In this document: piece by piece, positions 34,310 to 48,393 of the stretch
How positions within the stretch are numbered: position 1 is the first letter of the stretch
How the letters are laid out: every line of letters starts with the position of its first letter
NCBI GenBank assembly: GCA_029721515.1
Contig: CM056562.1
Span: forward strand, 20,767,622-20,831,621
DNA from: Synanceia verrucosa
Lineage: Eukaryota; Chordata; Actinopteri; Perciformes; Synanceiidae
Length of the DNA: 64,000 nucleotides
Reading direction: 5' to 3'
Translations under genes and position numbers: made by a program
Notes under the pieces: generated by a model
Database searches by the model: none
What the model was told of the DNA's origin: nothing
What the model saw: the letters and a program-made list of their open reading frames with translations, nothing else

Positions 34310-37300
34310 ATGCTGCTAACCCAGCTGCCAGAAGATGTTCTCTATCACATCTTGTCTTATCTGGACTACAAATCCCTCAGCCGCCTCTCTCAAGTTTGTA
34401 AAACCATCTACCTGTTTGTGAGCAGGGACGCTGTGTGGAGAAATATTGCAAAAGAGTTTCTCAACACTGGAATCACTCGGAATGGAACGGACATGTAAGA
34501 TAACAGTTGCATACTGATGTGTATTTTTAGCTTAGCATTAGCGTACTCGGAACTGGTGCAGTGTTTACTAAATGTCAGTTTACCTCACAGTGTGCAGGAG
34601 CAGAGTACACCAGTCTCATTTTGTGGAATTGTATAAACCAGTCTTCAAAAACATGAAGAGAGTGATCACGTTTAGGTAATATGTTGACGTTTTTAGCATT
34701 TTAGCATTTAGCACCTTTAATAACATGTCTTCAGTGCTACCTGACAGGTAAAGTGTGCCTCAACCATGACTTGAGCTCACTTGCTCGATTAACCTTTTTC
34801 TGTTACTCCCATTAGTTTTGTATTTTGCACACATGCGTTTTGTGGTTACATTATTTAACACATTCATGTAGGAACATGAACAAATACTGAGCTACTTAAT
34901 ATCTTAAAGCAAAATATATATTCAGCAAGGTCCTGTCAAGGCCCTGTTTTCTGGTGTTTAGTCTAATATTTAATTTAGCCATCAAAGTCAAAGCAATTAA
35001 GATAGCTCAGACCAGTTGACAGACAATGAACTAAAGTATAAATCTTGTTTACATCTGGAAATGACTGATTTTTGTCTGATATATTTTTGAAAATCTCATT
35101 TGCTGCCTTGCTGATGAAATTCTCACTCGAGAGCAGAGCTGATTCTGTGAAAGGAAAATTGCTTTATTATAACTTGGGTTTAATATCCATAGATTTGGCA
35201 ATCCTATCCATCAGGTAAAACCCTGAAACTCGCATGTATGGTCCTGATAAGGTTTGTGTTGGAGCCTGAAAATGCAGTTTGCAGAAAGGATGCCAGGATC
35301 TAGTCAGACAGGTTGTAAACATACCTGTCGGATTAGTCAGACATATTTGGAAGAAAAATGATAATAAAACTGTCAGATTATGTAAGTTGCAATGAATGAT
35401 GTAAGCAGACCAACATTTTCACTTTTGCTTCCTGTCTGATCAATGTTTCTTGGCCTGACAGACTTTTTTTTTTACTGATATCAGAAGTAAACATGCATTT
35501 TGGTGTAGATGTGGTGGATTCACAAAGACCAACCAGACTGACTAGTCTAGAGACACACTGGTATCCCAGTTGTTTCCTTCAGGCCTTTCCCCCAGAGGTT
35601 ACCTCACAGATGCCGCAATGTTGTATTGGTGGACAGAGTCAGAGTCTTGGAGGTGGTTATCAGTTTTGTTGAGTGTACTTTGAGTACACATGCCGGGTGC
35701 CTGAGGGTAAATCCCATTATGTGCATCAGGTTTTTCTAAATCAGGTGGTGCGCCCTCATACTCTCAGCATGCATCCTCTCACTCATATGCTGATTCAGTG
35801 CTGATTATCATACAGTTGTGCTAGCTATAAAGTACGAACACAATTTTATTTGCTGTTATAATATTGAAATTAAACTGGAAAACAACATTGTTGTTTGTTA
35901 AAAAACAACAACAAAAATACTAAAAATCCAGACAAACAGACAGACAGCTTAACCAGTGCATGTTTCCCTACTTGGTGGCTCTGCTCCCCTGCAAAGCAAG
36001 TTTCCGAAAATTCATTGTGCATCTTACGTATGTTCTGTGAATTGTCTCATCGTATCAGTACTACGTTGCGTTCCAAAACCACAGTGGTCAATGAGACTTA
36101 ATGTTCAACTGTCACTGTCATTGCAGGTATCCTTCCATCCCACTGAAAGAAAGAGTAAAGATAGCTCAAAACTGGTATGATGGGGTTTGTACAAAGACTG
36201 TGTCTCTCAAATGGAAAACAAAGTGAGTATTTTATATAGCTACCTACAACCAGTCCCTCCAGGATTTCACAGTTTTTTTTGTGATTGTTGCAATAAAAAA
36301 ATGTATGATTTTGCTGCGGCTTTTCACAATAATTGCAATACAATTTGCAGAGTTTTAAGTGTTTTTTTTTTGCAAAGAATTGTGATAAATGGCAAAATTT
36401 GCAAGTCAACAGAAATTGCACCTCTAAAAACCAAACTACTAAAGAAAAAAAGTTGTATATATGATATAGCGAGCCATGGGCTCAAAGTTACAAAAACTGA
36501 GTCATAAAAGTGGCTGAGCTTTGCAAAACAGTCTGTAACACCAAGAATACACAGACAGCATCTTCAGTAAAAAAATAAAGCACTTTAAATGCTAAAAATA
36601 ATATTAATTCAACACACACTCTATATACCTGTAACAGTGTATAAAACTCATGAGTGGGACTGTCCGTCAGCGCTTCCGTAGTCAAGCTCACTGCTGTGTA
36701 GTAGTTTCTTATAAAATTTCCCTGAAATGTAGATAGGTGTCAAACTACAGTTCAGGGTCCACAGTATCATGCTAAATGTCCTCTCCCTCGTCTTCCATCT
36801 CCTCTGTTTTTTTCCAAATAACGCGGCGGGAATTTTTAATGATTCCAGGTCACTGCAGATATTGCGGTTACTGGCTGAATTTGCGTTAATTATTGTGATA
36901 GCGACATCACAATTTCCTGGAGGGAATGAATCATATGCAAATACACAGTTACTACTACTGAGACATGAGATTACTATCTATCTTCTGATCAAACTCTCAA
37001 AAGAAAGTTTGTCCAAAGTCAGACATAACATATTCTTCCTTATACTGCATTTCATTTGATGTTTTTACATCGCTCACATTTCTCTAAAATTACATATCTT
37101 ATCTTTAGCTTGTTGCCATGGATGCAGCTGGATTCGGACTTGCTGTTTCTGTCCCAAGCAGCCGATATCAGAGCTTTCCGTGTGCACCGAAATTCTGGGA
37201 AGCTCCGGTTTTACCCATATGAAATCTACTCGGGTCACAAGGGGGATGTCTGTCACTTTGCTCTGACGGACTCTTACCTGGTCAGTGGTGGAAGGTACAT

Positions 37301-40300
37301 CATGCTCTGTTGGTTTTCCTTGTGGCTTAATTTGATGTAAACAAGATGTTTAAGTCATTATATGTGTGACTTGCAATTAAGACCTTATTAGTTGGTATTA
37401 AATCGTACCACAGCGTACTTTGTTCATTGCTGTGCATGATAGTAAGATTAGCTTTACTGGGGTAAGAAGAACACTAAAACGTTGGAGACAAGAGCTTGTT
37501 GGGAGTTGACTTATCTAAATATTTACCTCCTCCTGGTCCTGAAAATAACTTCTCTTTGTCTGTGTCAGTGAGGGCAAGATCCTGGTTCACAGCAGGACCA
37601 GTAACACATTGATGGAGTTATCAGGTCATAGCCAAGAGGTCACCTGTCTGGATTCCAAGGATGGACTCATCGTCACTGGATCCAGAGACAGAACAGCCCG
37701 GGTCAGACCACGTCTACAATTCAGATTTCGTTTACATCTAATGGATGGATGGACACATATTGCAGCATGTCTGTTTACATGTACATTATTAAATGTGCTT
37801 CCTTACTGGGGACTTTTATTTCTCTAGATTTGGACTTTGACTTCCAGTGACCCCAGAGACACCATTCCTGTGTATGACAGAGTCTTGTCTGTTGCTATTA
37901 GTCCCACGTTAAGGTAAGCATTTCCAACAAGTCAACAGGTGGTACTGAAGAGAGTTTAAACAGTTCATTGAGTCACTCATTGATGTTACTGATATGGACG
38001 GTATGATATGACAGCAACTCATAGTCCAGCAAGTCAATATTTACTTGTTACTTATATGCTATGTAATGCCTTATAATGCTTTTATAATGCATTATAACAA
38101 TAGGAATTATAATACAGTGATCCTCGCAACACACTTTTATCAATTATTATATGATATAAAATAAATTTAATACATTATTTTATATATTATAAATCATAAA
38201 AAGGTATTATCTGATTATTTGTAATTGTTGTTATAAAGCATTTTTCTAACTATAATTATGCTATGAGGAGATTATAAAACATTATATGTATGTTTATGGC
38301 AACCAAACCACAATAGGAAAAAAAACAACAACATGATGAAATGCGACACAAACAGTCTTTCATCTTTTTTTAAATTTAAGTTTACTCTGGTTTGTAATAC
38401 AGAATTAGCACATGGAGGGGCTTTGTAATGAATAAAATTTCAGTTTAAATTATGATTATGGCTCTCAGCAGTTACAAAATCAATACAGTCAACATAATGC
38501 GATGCATTGCGCTGCATTGACACTCTTGTTTTACATGTAGCCTGCACAAATTTCTCTCTTTTCCAAAGTTTCTAAATATTGACCAAAATAATGGTGATGA
38601 TGATATTTGTTATAATCGAGGTGGTCTACCACTTGGTAGAAAGTACAGCCACGTGTGACATGTTAAAGTATCCATGAAGGCACTGCCTGAGATGGGCTTC
38701 AGAGAGCAGAACCAAGCTCTGTGTAGAGGTAGTTTAAAGGGTGCCTTTGATTTCTCAGCCGTGTTTATACCCAGACACTTAATAGCACACACTTAAACAC
38801 ACTGACTTCCAACATTCAGGAGACATCTGCAGAGCACTGTAACACTATCCTGACTTCACCCACCTGCTAGTCCAGCAGAGAGGCAGGTGACTGTCCGTCT
38901 GGCTGCAGAGTGGAAACATCATTGGTCTCGCTAAATTCTGTATGCAGCCTCACAGTTAATTTAAAGTACGGAAGTTAACATTTGCTAGTTAAAGTTATGT
39001 TTTTTTCTTCTTTTTTTTAGCACCAGGGATTTGGATGACTAAATAAATCACAAATTACAGTATTTAAACCAATATCTTCTCACAAAACAGTTTGTAAGAC
39101 GACTGTATTGTCATGGAGTTATAAAATTATCTCATGTCAGGGATCTATTTTTGCAGCAAACAGGCTTACCAGTGTTGTATCTTGGATTCTGACAAACCAA
39201 ATAGATAGATATACCTTCACTTTCGGTAGGGAAATTACCTCTGGACTCCACAGAATATAAAAACATGCTTCCATATTTATATCAGTTCAGTTTTCTCCCT
39301 GAGACCCTGATTTTTCTATTTTCTGTGCCTGTCTAGTAATAGACTGCTTACAGTATTTTTTTTTAAACCCCCATAATTTTCATATCAGTCTGTACCAGAC
39401 AAGCTGTTTGTGCTTTCAACTGTACAGACAAATTACCATACCGGGGCTGTTATCCCGCATCTTATAATACCCTCTGCATGGTAAAATAGTAACGTGAACT
39501 TCTGCTCAACTCCATAGACCTTTGGTCTGCATGTAATGTGACCCCTAATTTCCACTGGATGTGGAGCGATGCCGACGTTTTGTCGGACCCGATACATTTC
39601 CATTCAAATCAATGTGTCAGTTTCCACTTAGCACGGTATGGCGCCGACGTTCGGGCGCTTGCCGCAACAAAGCGACAGAGCTTCTATTTTTGTCGGACGT
39701 CATAGCACGGCGCATGAATTCAGCACAGGACAGGAAGTCGTGTACAGGCACAAAATAAAACATCCGGTTTATTTTGAAAATAAAATAATCCATGTTTGGG
39801 GCAGATCGTATAATTGATTTCCTTCTCAGTGGACACAGGGTAGTTCTCTTTTCACTGACGCTCCTCTACAACCTGCTATATCGCACAATTATAAGTAAAT
39901 TCACAAGATCTTGTTAGTCAGCGAGATCTTGTTCTCGCAATTCCAGCTGTCAGGCGGATGTCGCCGTCGTTCATTCAGTGGAAATTAGGGGTTAGGCTTG
40001 TCTGTGTTCCTGCTGCACTGAAGGCTCTGCCACGATGCAACAGGATTCCCCGAAAGTCCACTGGATGTGGCTGTGTTATGTTCTGGTCCAACACAGTTGG
40101 ACAGTTGTTCCTGTCCATCTAACCTGCATTAGGTTTTGACGGAAACATCCAAGGTACGCTCATAATTTTAAATATACGATTGCACATTGAAATGAAAAAA
40201 AAATTGCAACAGAAGTACTTGTTGAGTTTTAGGCAACATAACTGGAGCAGCACTCAAGGAAGTGAGAAACCCAGTATATCAGCATGCACGCATGGTGGCC

Positions 40301-43300
40301 TTGTCTGTGTGATCCAGACCTCGCAGCATCTCTCTGATCTGAGAGGAGCAAGCAGATTATCCACATCATTAATTCTCCAATTTGCTGGCTGAAATAGCAG
40401 ACTGTGCTTCAGCCTGCCGCCCCCTCATAGTGGAAACTACCTCTCACTGACCAACGGCCTGGTTAATTAAAATTCTTCTGGAAACCAGGTGTCGACTCAC
40501 TGAAAAACCTGTTTAACTAACTCCTGCACGGCACAGCGACTAACTCACCCCCTCCTGTTGAAGCCAAGTCACAAAGGATGTGACAGAACAAACCATATGA
40601 AACAGCTGAACGAGGGCTGTCGCGATCAATTTTCACATTTATTTATTGTGCATTTATAATTTTACATGCCACACACATTATTGCAATTCACAACAAGCTA
40701 TGTCTCTTAAACCATAGTCTTCATGATGTTGGTTGATCTGCAGTCAGCAGACACCAATTTAACAAGCACTGTAGTTAACTTGTTCCATTTAATTTCATTC
40801 ACAGGTCTGTGGAGACTTGCAGCAAAATAGTGCTTCAGTAGTTTGGTGGTATTTTATTTCCAATTTACACAATGTTCATATTATCTGAGCCATGTTTTTC
40901 AAAATCAAACAAACTATTCAGAAGCATATTGTTGTCGTTCTTCTGCATGAATGTGTCCAAAAGAAGCAGATGCTGCAGTACGCTGTTAACACAATTTACA
41001 AAAAAGCATGTTAAAATGCTTTTGCTTTGACTTTAGTTTATTCACAATTAAAGCGGTAGGGTTAGACCTCCATCATGATGCAGTCATCATTATTCTCATA
41101 ATATGAAGCAGTAAATACATGTTTATTGTAGAACTGATCGTTACTCACATTACACTGGTGGCTGGTCTTTAAATGCTATGGGAATTTCTTGAAATATCAG
41201 TTTCCACACTGAGCCACTGCAGCGTAGATAAACCAACACTGAAGATTAGTATGGATTTATTTATTGGATTTAATAATATATAAAATTAATTGACACCTTT
41301 ATTATTTAGTCTGTGCAGTGTGTGCTGTAGGCATCAATTAGTGCGTCTCCTATGGTGTTGATTTCGTACAATATATCGTCAACCAATGGGAGAAAAATCA
41401 ATTTGTGTTGAACTGATAAGCTGTAGACTTAACACCACTCCATCCACAGCACACACACTCTCAGCCCACCTCTGTTTCCATCCCAGTGTTTCTGTTGTTC
41501 CACTGATTATCATCTCAAGGTTAGTGAGGATTATTGTGACTGCAGTGAAATGCCAAGGCTGGTGCAGGCTAGCCACCCCCGTTCGCTCTGCCTCGGAAAA
41601 TATATCGATCCCATCAGTGGCTGTGAGCCATGGCGTTCCCCCCATTCGGATTGCTTTTCTCCATCATGTTTCTTTTTCCACACCATATTGTGTTTTCACT
41701 CTCTACCCACTGATGCAGCTCATCAGTGGGCAGAGGTTCGAATGAAATAAGATGGGGCACTACAGGAGGTTTCAGGGGTGAAGTAGGGTCAGTTATGTTA
41801 TCTATTGCTGTGTCTATGTGGGTAAATTTCTACTGTACATGGTTTTCCTCAACAAAATCTCCTTTTTTTTTAGTTTACTAAAATGGAAGTAGCAATAACA
41901 GCTGGCATGTAGACAACAGAATAAAGGGATAAACATGATTTTTATTGGTGTAGGGTAGAAATAGTTCTAAAATAGATTTGGTTAAAGTACCCTCATTATA
42001 ATCTTACTGTTACACTCAAACAATATTTGATTATGAGTTTTGAATAGGTGTTTTGCTTGTGTATGCCTGTCCTCCATGACTCTCTCCTGCTGTATACCTG
42101 GTTTGTGTGGGTCCAGGCAATAGGAAGTGGGGCAGGTGGTTAGTTAATAGTTGACTGAGGTGTTTCCTGCCGACCCTGCTGTCATTCAAACAAGATCCAA
42201 CAGGTAGTGTGAGTTGGACAGCCGCAGATGTGTAGCCAGTGTTTGAATTACGGGGAAGCTAAGGGGAGCTCAGCTTCCCCGAGAGGGCTTCAAGCTCCCC
42301 TGAAAGGCTCCTCTGAGACTTCCTGGAAATGAAAAAATAATTAAACATGTCCTGGCTGTGAGTGTTTATTTGCTCATTAATTTTCATTTTTGCAAACATT
42401 CAATTAACTAGCACAATTGTGTGTTTCCTGCTGTGACTGGAGGGAGCTGGACTAGAATTGCGAGATTTACTTCACCACCTGAGCTCCTCATTAGTAAGTG
42501 GTGACAGGGACAGTCTGGCCGCACTTAAGCCTCTTTTCACATTGCACGAAAATGTGTGAAACGGTTGTTGCAGCATTTTGACCTGATCCCTGAGACTGAT
42601 CCCTGAAGGGCAGAGATTTTTTGTAATCAAACGAATCAAATCAAATGTAGCGACACAATCTTTAATGGATGCACATATGTGAATTGACCTGACGTCATTC
42701 TCGGGAAGTCCCACCGATCGGGGAATCCTGTTGTGAACTGCATGATTGTGTTTCTATGCAGCTTGTATAGTGATCACTGATCTGGCAAACCTTTCTATTG
42801 ATCATGGCAGTGCACTGGTAAGATCATGAGGTCCTCAAGCTGCTCAGCATCCATGGAGAAGCTGAGGGAGGGAAAAACAAGCAGCAGCTCTCACAGAGGG
42901 AGATCAGACCTGTGACTGCTGGCAGTATGAAAGCACACTAATGCCGAACCAAGGCGGGTCGACCCAGGTTAGAAAATCACAAGTCGAAATTGGAAAGTTG
43001 TGTAAAACAGGGCTCCCCACTGTGTAATTCGAACCCTGTGTGTAGCGACAGGTCAGCGCTCACACTGAGTCATGGATGGTTAGCGTTCTTGGGCAAAGCT
43101 CACTTTGAGCTCAGTGCTGGGCTGGAGACTTGTCCAGCTCATAGATCAGATGGTTTTTAGGTTGTTAGAACATCTGTTCGTCTGTTGCGTTGTCTAGATT
43201 GTTGTATTTCTTTCTGGGAGAGAATTTCTTTAAGGTCCACTTGAACTCATTCGATTTGGTGCTCAAAGGTCAAGGTCACTGTGACCTCAGATCTGCTACA

Positions 43301-44703
43301 GTCCCATAAGTTGTTGTGTGAGTTCACACCAGCTACATTTAATATGGTTAAACAGAACCCAGGAGCATTAGCAGTTTGCTTGGATAGTATGAACTCGAAT
43401 GGTTTTGGAACAACCACTCTCTGGTGTGAACACTTTTTAAACTAATCACACCAAAATGCACCATTTTTATTTCATTGGATAAAAAATTGTTTTGATTGGT
43501 GCCTTTTTATTCGCTTGTTGTCACTGAATTTAACAAATTTGCTATTCATCATTTCACAAATGACACCATAATTAGCTATCCAGTGCACCTAGCGATCGCT
43601 CCACAATGCACACACCTGCTAGGAGAGTCAGGGAGTGACGAACAGAAATATAATCTGTGTCAGTATCCAGTAAAACATTAAAGTTAAATAAAGGGAAATT
43701 CAATTAGTCAGTCCAGTCCTTAAGCAAATCCCCCCATTAGTAGTCTATAATGTGTAGCATACGTATAGCATTGTATCATATATGTATGTCTGTATGACAA
43801 TAAGTCATCACTTCAACAGAAGGATGAAGTCCACGTTACAGATTCTGTCTCAAATAAGTATATTACGACTGGAAAATGTCATTTTTTTACTATTATGGTT
43901 CCGTGAAATAAGAATCACAGGTAAGCAGGATGACTTAATTTGCCTTTGATGGTCACTCATGCACAGTATAAATCCAGTAATATCTGCAGGTTGTCCGGTG
44001 CCAGACTAAGCGGGTATCCTGACTTGGAGCTGGGGTGGGGTCTGGCATTGAGGGTGGGGGTACGCTACACTGACCACTAGTGTAGGGAAACTGGGGGGTG
44101 GCTGGGCAGAAGCCAGTGAAGGGAGAAGCTACCCTGAAGAGAGGTGAGAACAGGGAGGGGGTTACACTTGTTTTGTCTAGAATTCCTCAAGCACAACTAC
44201 AAAGATGTCGCAGAGGCCACAAGCGCTTTTGAAAGTTTCCAAAAGGAGAAATGATTGTTGGATAAACCATCCCCAACTTGCCACTTTCTCACCGCCATCG
44301 GGGGAGGACAACCTTTGACCTCCAGTATCAAAGTACAGGGTGACGCCACAGCAGCCACCCAGCCAGCCAGAGCCGGCCCTCTCCGACTGCACCCCCACCA
44401 CCACCCAGCCTCACACACTCCAATTTCACCCCCACCGCTCTGCCCCACTCAACCGCAAGAAAAAGCCCGAAATCCATGTCTTTCTCTTTGGTCTCTCCCG
44501 AGCCGTCCCTGTGGCTCAGGAGTCAAGAATTCAATTAGTTAAAAAAAGAGAAGAAAAGAGCGAGGCTGCAACAATGCAGCGATAAGGGGGCAGAATGTGC
44601 GTTCCCACACGCTAAATACAGGGCGCTTTCCCTGGGGCCCACAGAGCCAGAGGACCCGCACCGCAGGAGGCGAGAATAATCACAGCTCCCTCTGAACCCC
44701 CTC

Positions 44704-44748
<45 letters not shown>

Positions 44749-47700
44749 CTTACATTCCTCACACACACAGATAGCTTCATGCAGACATGTATTTCAGGCG
44801 GACATTCCCTTGAAGAGACACACCTTGCAGACTCTCCACACTTACTACACACACACACACACACACACACACCTCAGCACATAAAGACCTCTCATTACAT
44901 GCCGGCCTCATACAGGTGTTCTCAGGTCTCAGGTTTACCAGAGAAGAGTGTTTTCATGTCAGACACACTCAGCTTTCTGTTAGACATGATAAAAACACAA
45001 ATTCTGTTCCAAAACTGTTTGAAATGTTCAAAACAATGCATACATGCAGAAAAATAAGTGCATTTTTCTTTCATTATATTTAACCATCCATATGGCCTGT
45101 CATACATAATATATAACGTAGCTACTACTACTAAGGAAGGCCTACTGTCTGTAAATAAGTGTATCAAGTAGAATAAGTAGGAAAAATATGTTACAATAAT
45201 TAGGTAGCAAATTTAAATAGGAAAATAAATGTATCTTGGAAAAAATATGTTCTAATAACTATCATAGATAAGTGAACAATGAATAACCGTCTAACCAAGC
45301 TACAGTGGCGCAATGGATCAACTGGTGTAATGAGATAACGGAAGTATTACACATGCTGAGAAGTGAAGAGCAGTGAGATTTCACATAAATAAATACAATT
45401 ATTGCTCATGTAGATTATGAGAGAGTTGGAGCTGTTATTGCACATTGTGTCTGTTTGGTGAGTGATTGTAGGGAGCGATGGAATAAACGTAAGTTAAGAA
45501 TAAAAGTAAGAGCAATGTTTTAACAAACAGGGTGTCCTAAAGCACTTCTGTACACAGTACAGATGGAAATATGTTGCAAACTGTTCCTGAAAATCACGTT
45601 TTGCTTGAACAATGGGTGTTAATATTGCACATGAGTCTGTTTGATTACTGTACATGCCCTTTGCTCCGTGTTGGTGTGCAGAATAGAGGTGGGTATTAGC
45701 AAGGACATGATGATACAATACGATACGCGATACTGGAGTCACGATACCATACATTTTTGTGATATTGTGATATTCTACATAGATCACTGGGAAATTTAAA
45801 ATGCAAGTTGTATATAAAGTATATACATATATGTATATATAAATATATGCACTGTACATATATAAATATATACGTACATATATTAGGGCTGTCAAAATTA
45901 CTGTGTTAATGTGGATTGAATTTTTTTTATTTTTTATTTACATTTTTATTTTAACATGCAAAAGTTGTTCTGGATTTATAATTGGCCCAAAACTGGGGGG
46001 TATTGTTAGTAAAAAATTAAAAATCAATATTATCTGTATAATCAATCTCAGTCTTCACTACAATAAGCATCTGTCCGTGTGATCTATAACTAACTTAACA
46101 TTATCCATCCATGATTTTTCTTCAGATGAATTGTTTTGTCCATGGTTTTATACAGTATCATTATTAGGGCTGAAGTTCATCCAGCAGTTGTTTGAGATTA
46201 AATTTTTTTAATGATTTCAGTCTTAGTGTGTTATATGGTGGGTACTAAATAAAATGTTGCCATATTTTAAAGGTTTACATTGAAGCTTTAGTTTTAATTA
46301 GTAAAAAAACATCAATTTTATTTAGTGTTTTTATTATCACAGTTTCCCAGAGCACAACATGATGTCTTCAGAGTCAGACCAACAAAGTTAGGTGTTTTCA
46401 CTTATTATATATAATATGTTACCGTGCAGTCAATGTGTTTTTAGTTGCTCTTAAGTGAATATAGAAGATTTGCAGGTTTATATAAGTAAAAATAGCTGGT
46501 TAAGTTACCTTTTACTGTTGAAATTATACATTATTTCTTGTATTTCTGTTATATATTTATATATAGTTATATTATTAAGTTGTGTTTAGTTTTCTGGGTT
46601 TTACATTTTAAATTATTAAGAGGAAGAGTTAAGAAGTGTACACCGCTGAACAGCGTGGGAGTGTGCACTGTGTACTGCCGGCAGTGTTATTCATACAGCA
46701 CATTATCCTAATGAGCGTCACTCCCACCACATTTTGAGCAGCAGAAAGCTCTGTGATCACTGAAGCTCTGCTTCTAGTGGATCCCAATATAAAAGTTGTC
46801 AGTCGCGCTCCTCGCTGACCCCGACCATACAAACACCTGTCACAGAGACCTCCTTTCACTGACTCGCACCAAAATGTCACCCACTGATTGCAACTTTAGC
46901 TCCCTTTGGTTTTCTCATTTGTTTCTAAACAAATCCTTCTAAAGCCTCCATTCATTGAGCTGCTCGTTCAAAAGAAGTCCACATAGTTTTGCTTTGCTCT
47001 GGTCTTCATAGGGATGTAGCTCAGTGCTATGAAGTGTGTTTCCTCCTGCTGAAGTCATTTCTAAACATCCATCAATCCACCAGTCAAAGTATCCACAAAT
47101 CCATCATATAGATGAGGACATAATATTTATCATTTATCTATACCTCACTGGGTTTAAGCTGGAATAACACCATAATCATTCATTAATAATCTTTCAGTGA
47201 ACAGTGATCCACTGACTGACAAAAGCATGATTGTTAACATCTCTGTAATATATTATAAACATATTTATAATAACATATTTATTCATAGTTCTATAAAATC
47301 ATAGTTCCACTTTTCACTTATAATAATAACACATAAGGCATTTTATAATAACTTAAAGGATAGGGTCAAATATCATCATTCCTCATAATTGCTGGTCACT
47401 CAGTGACTGTTTGTTTAAGCAACGATAACTCAGTATTATAATTTCCATTTATCATTTTTAATGCATCAAAGCATTACAAATATTTACTGTGCTATAAGCA
47501 CAGTTAGCAATAGATAAATAAAAAATACCTTACTTTTATCAAGATTTCAATATGAAACGAACACTAAGGTTTAAATGAATGAAATAATGCATTTTTTTTA
47601 ACAACTAGGACAAGGCATTTTTTCCCTCTCCTTTTTATTTAAGTGTTTCACTGTCCATGATTATATTTTAACAAATCACAATGTACAAGTCATGACTGGT

Positions 47701-48145
47701 ATGAATAATAATCATCTAAAATCATCAAACCCTTTTGTCATGCATTAGCCTGACAAACTTACATGACAGACACTAGCAATTCTTTCATTAAGGAGCAAAT
47801 GAGACTCATGGCCAAAAAAGTGACGTGTGACATACTCTCTCGCTTCTGGAGATTGTGTTTTTCCAGAGTTTATAAGGATGTCATATTGTTGTGTCTGGTG
47901 TGTGTGTGTGTGTCTGTGTGTGTGTGTGTGTGTCTGTGTGTGTGTGTGTGGGTCTGTGTGTGTGTGTGTGTGTGTGTGGATGGCGTGGATGGAGTGAACG
48001 GTTGTGCTGGGTCCCAGTCTGTTCCAGCCGGGTGAACAGAGCCAAGGGGCCGGCTGAGGAATGTCCTGGTGACCCTGCACACAGGAGACACAAACAGAAG
48101 CCAAAAGGGCCACAGGGGGGTGGGGATGGGACAACAGAGTCCAGG

Positions 48146-48192
<47 letters not shown>

Positions 48193-48351
48193 ATGCATAA
48201 CAGTGTGAATTTGAGAGAGAAAGTGCATGTTTGTGTGCATGCATATGTGTGACCATGCGTGTCGCTGTGTAAGAAAGGGCTGGAGGGAGCAAGAGAGAGA
48301 GGAGGCTGGGAGTGAAAGAGTGTGTGTGTGTGTCTGTGTGTGTGTGTGTGG

Positions 48352-48393
<42 letters not shown>

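Larger units (their letters stand above)
41751..44160 (+). other. fbxw4: fbxw4 intron 5, middle part
   Basis: No exon is seen. It holds a small hairpin GGGGAAGCT...AGCTTCCCC (42252-42280), the nuclear-receptor-like motif at 43267-43287, and a short element with TTCACACCAG/CTGGTGTGAA ends (43323-43430). Confidence 0.55.

Noticed and set aside
42252..42280. GGGGAAGCT/AGCTTCCCC hairpin
   Set aside because: Only 9-bp arms, and resembles common repeat sequence; not strong enough for a separate call.
45300..45360. tRNA-Arg-like string GTGGCGCAATGGATC
   Set aside because: The anticodon arm and T arm are missing, so it is not a tRNA gene.
47009..47085. tRNA-like box A (GGGATGTAGCTCAGTG)
   Set aside because: No box B (GGTTCGAATCC-like) follows and no cloverleaf can be drawn. 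At most a decayed tRNA-derived SINE.
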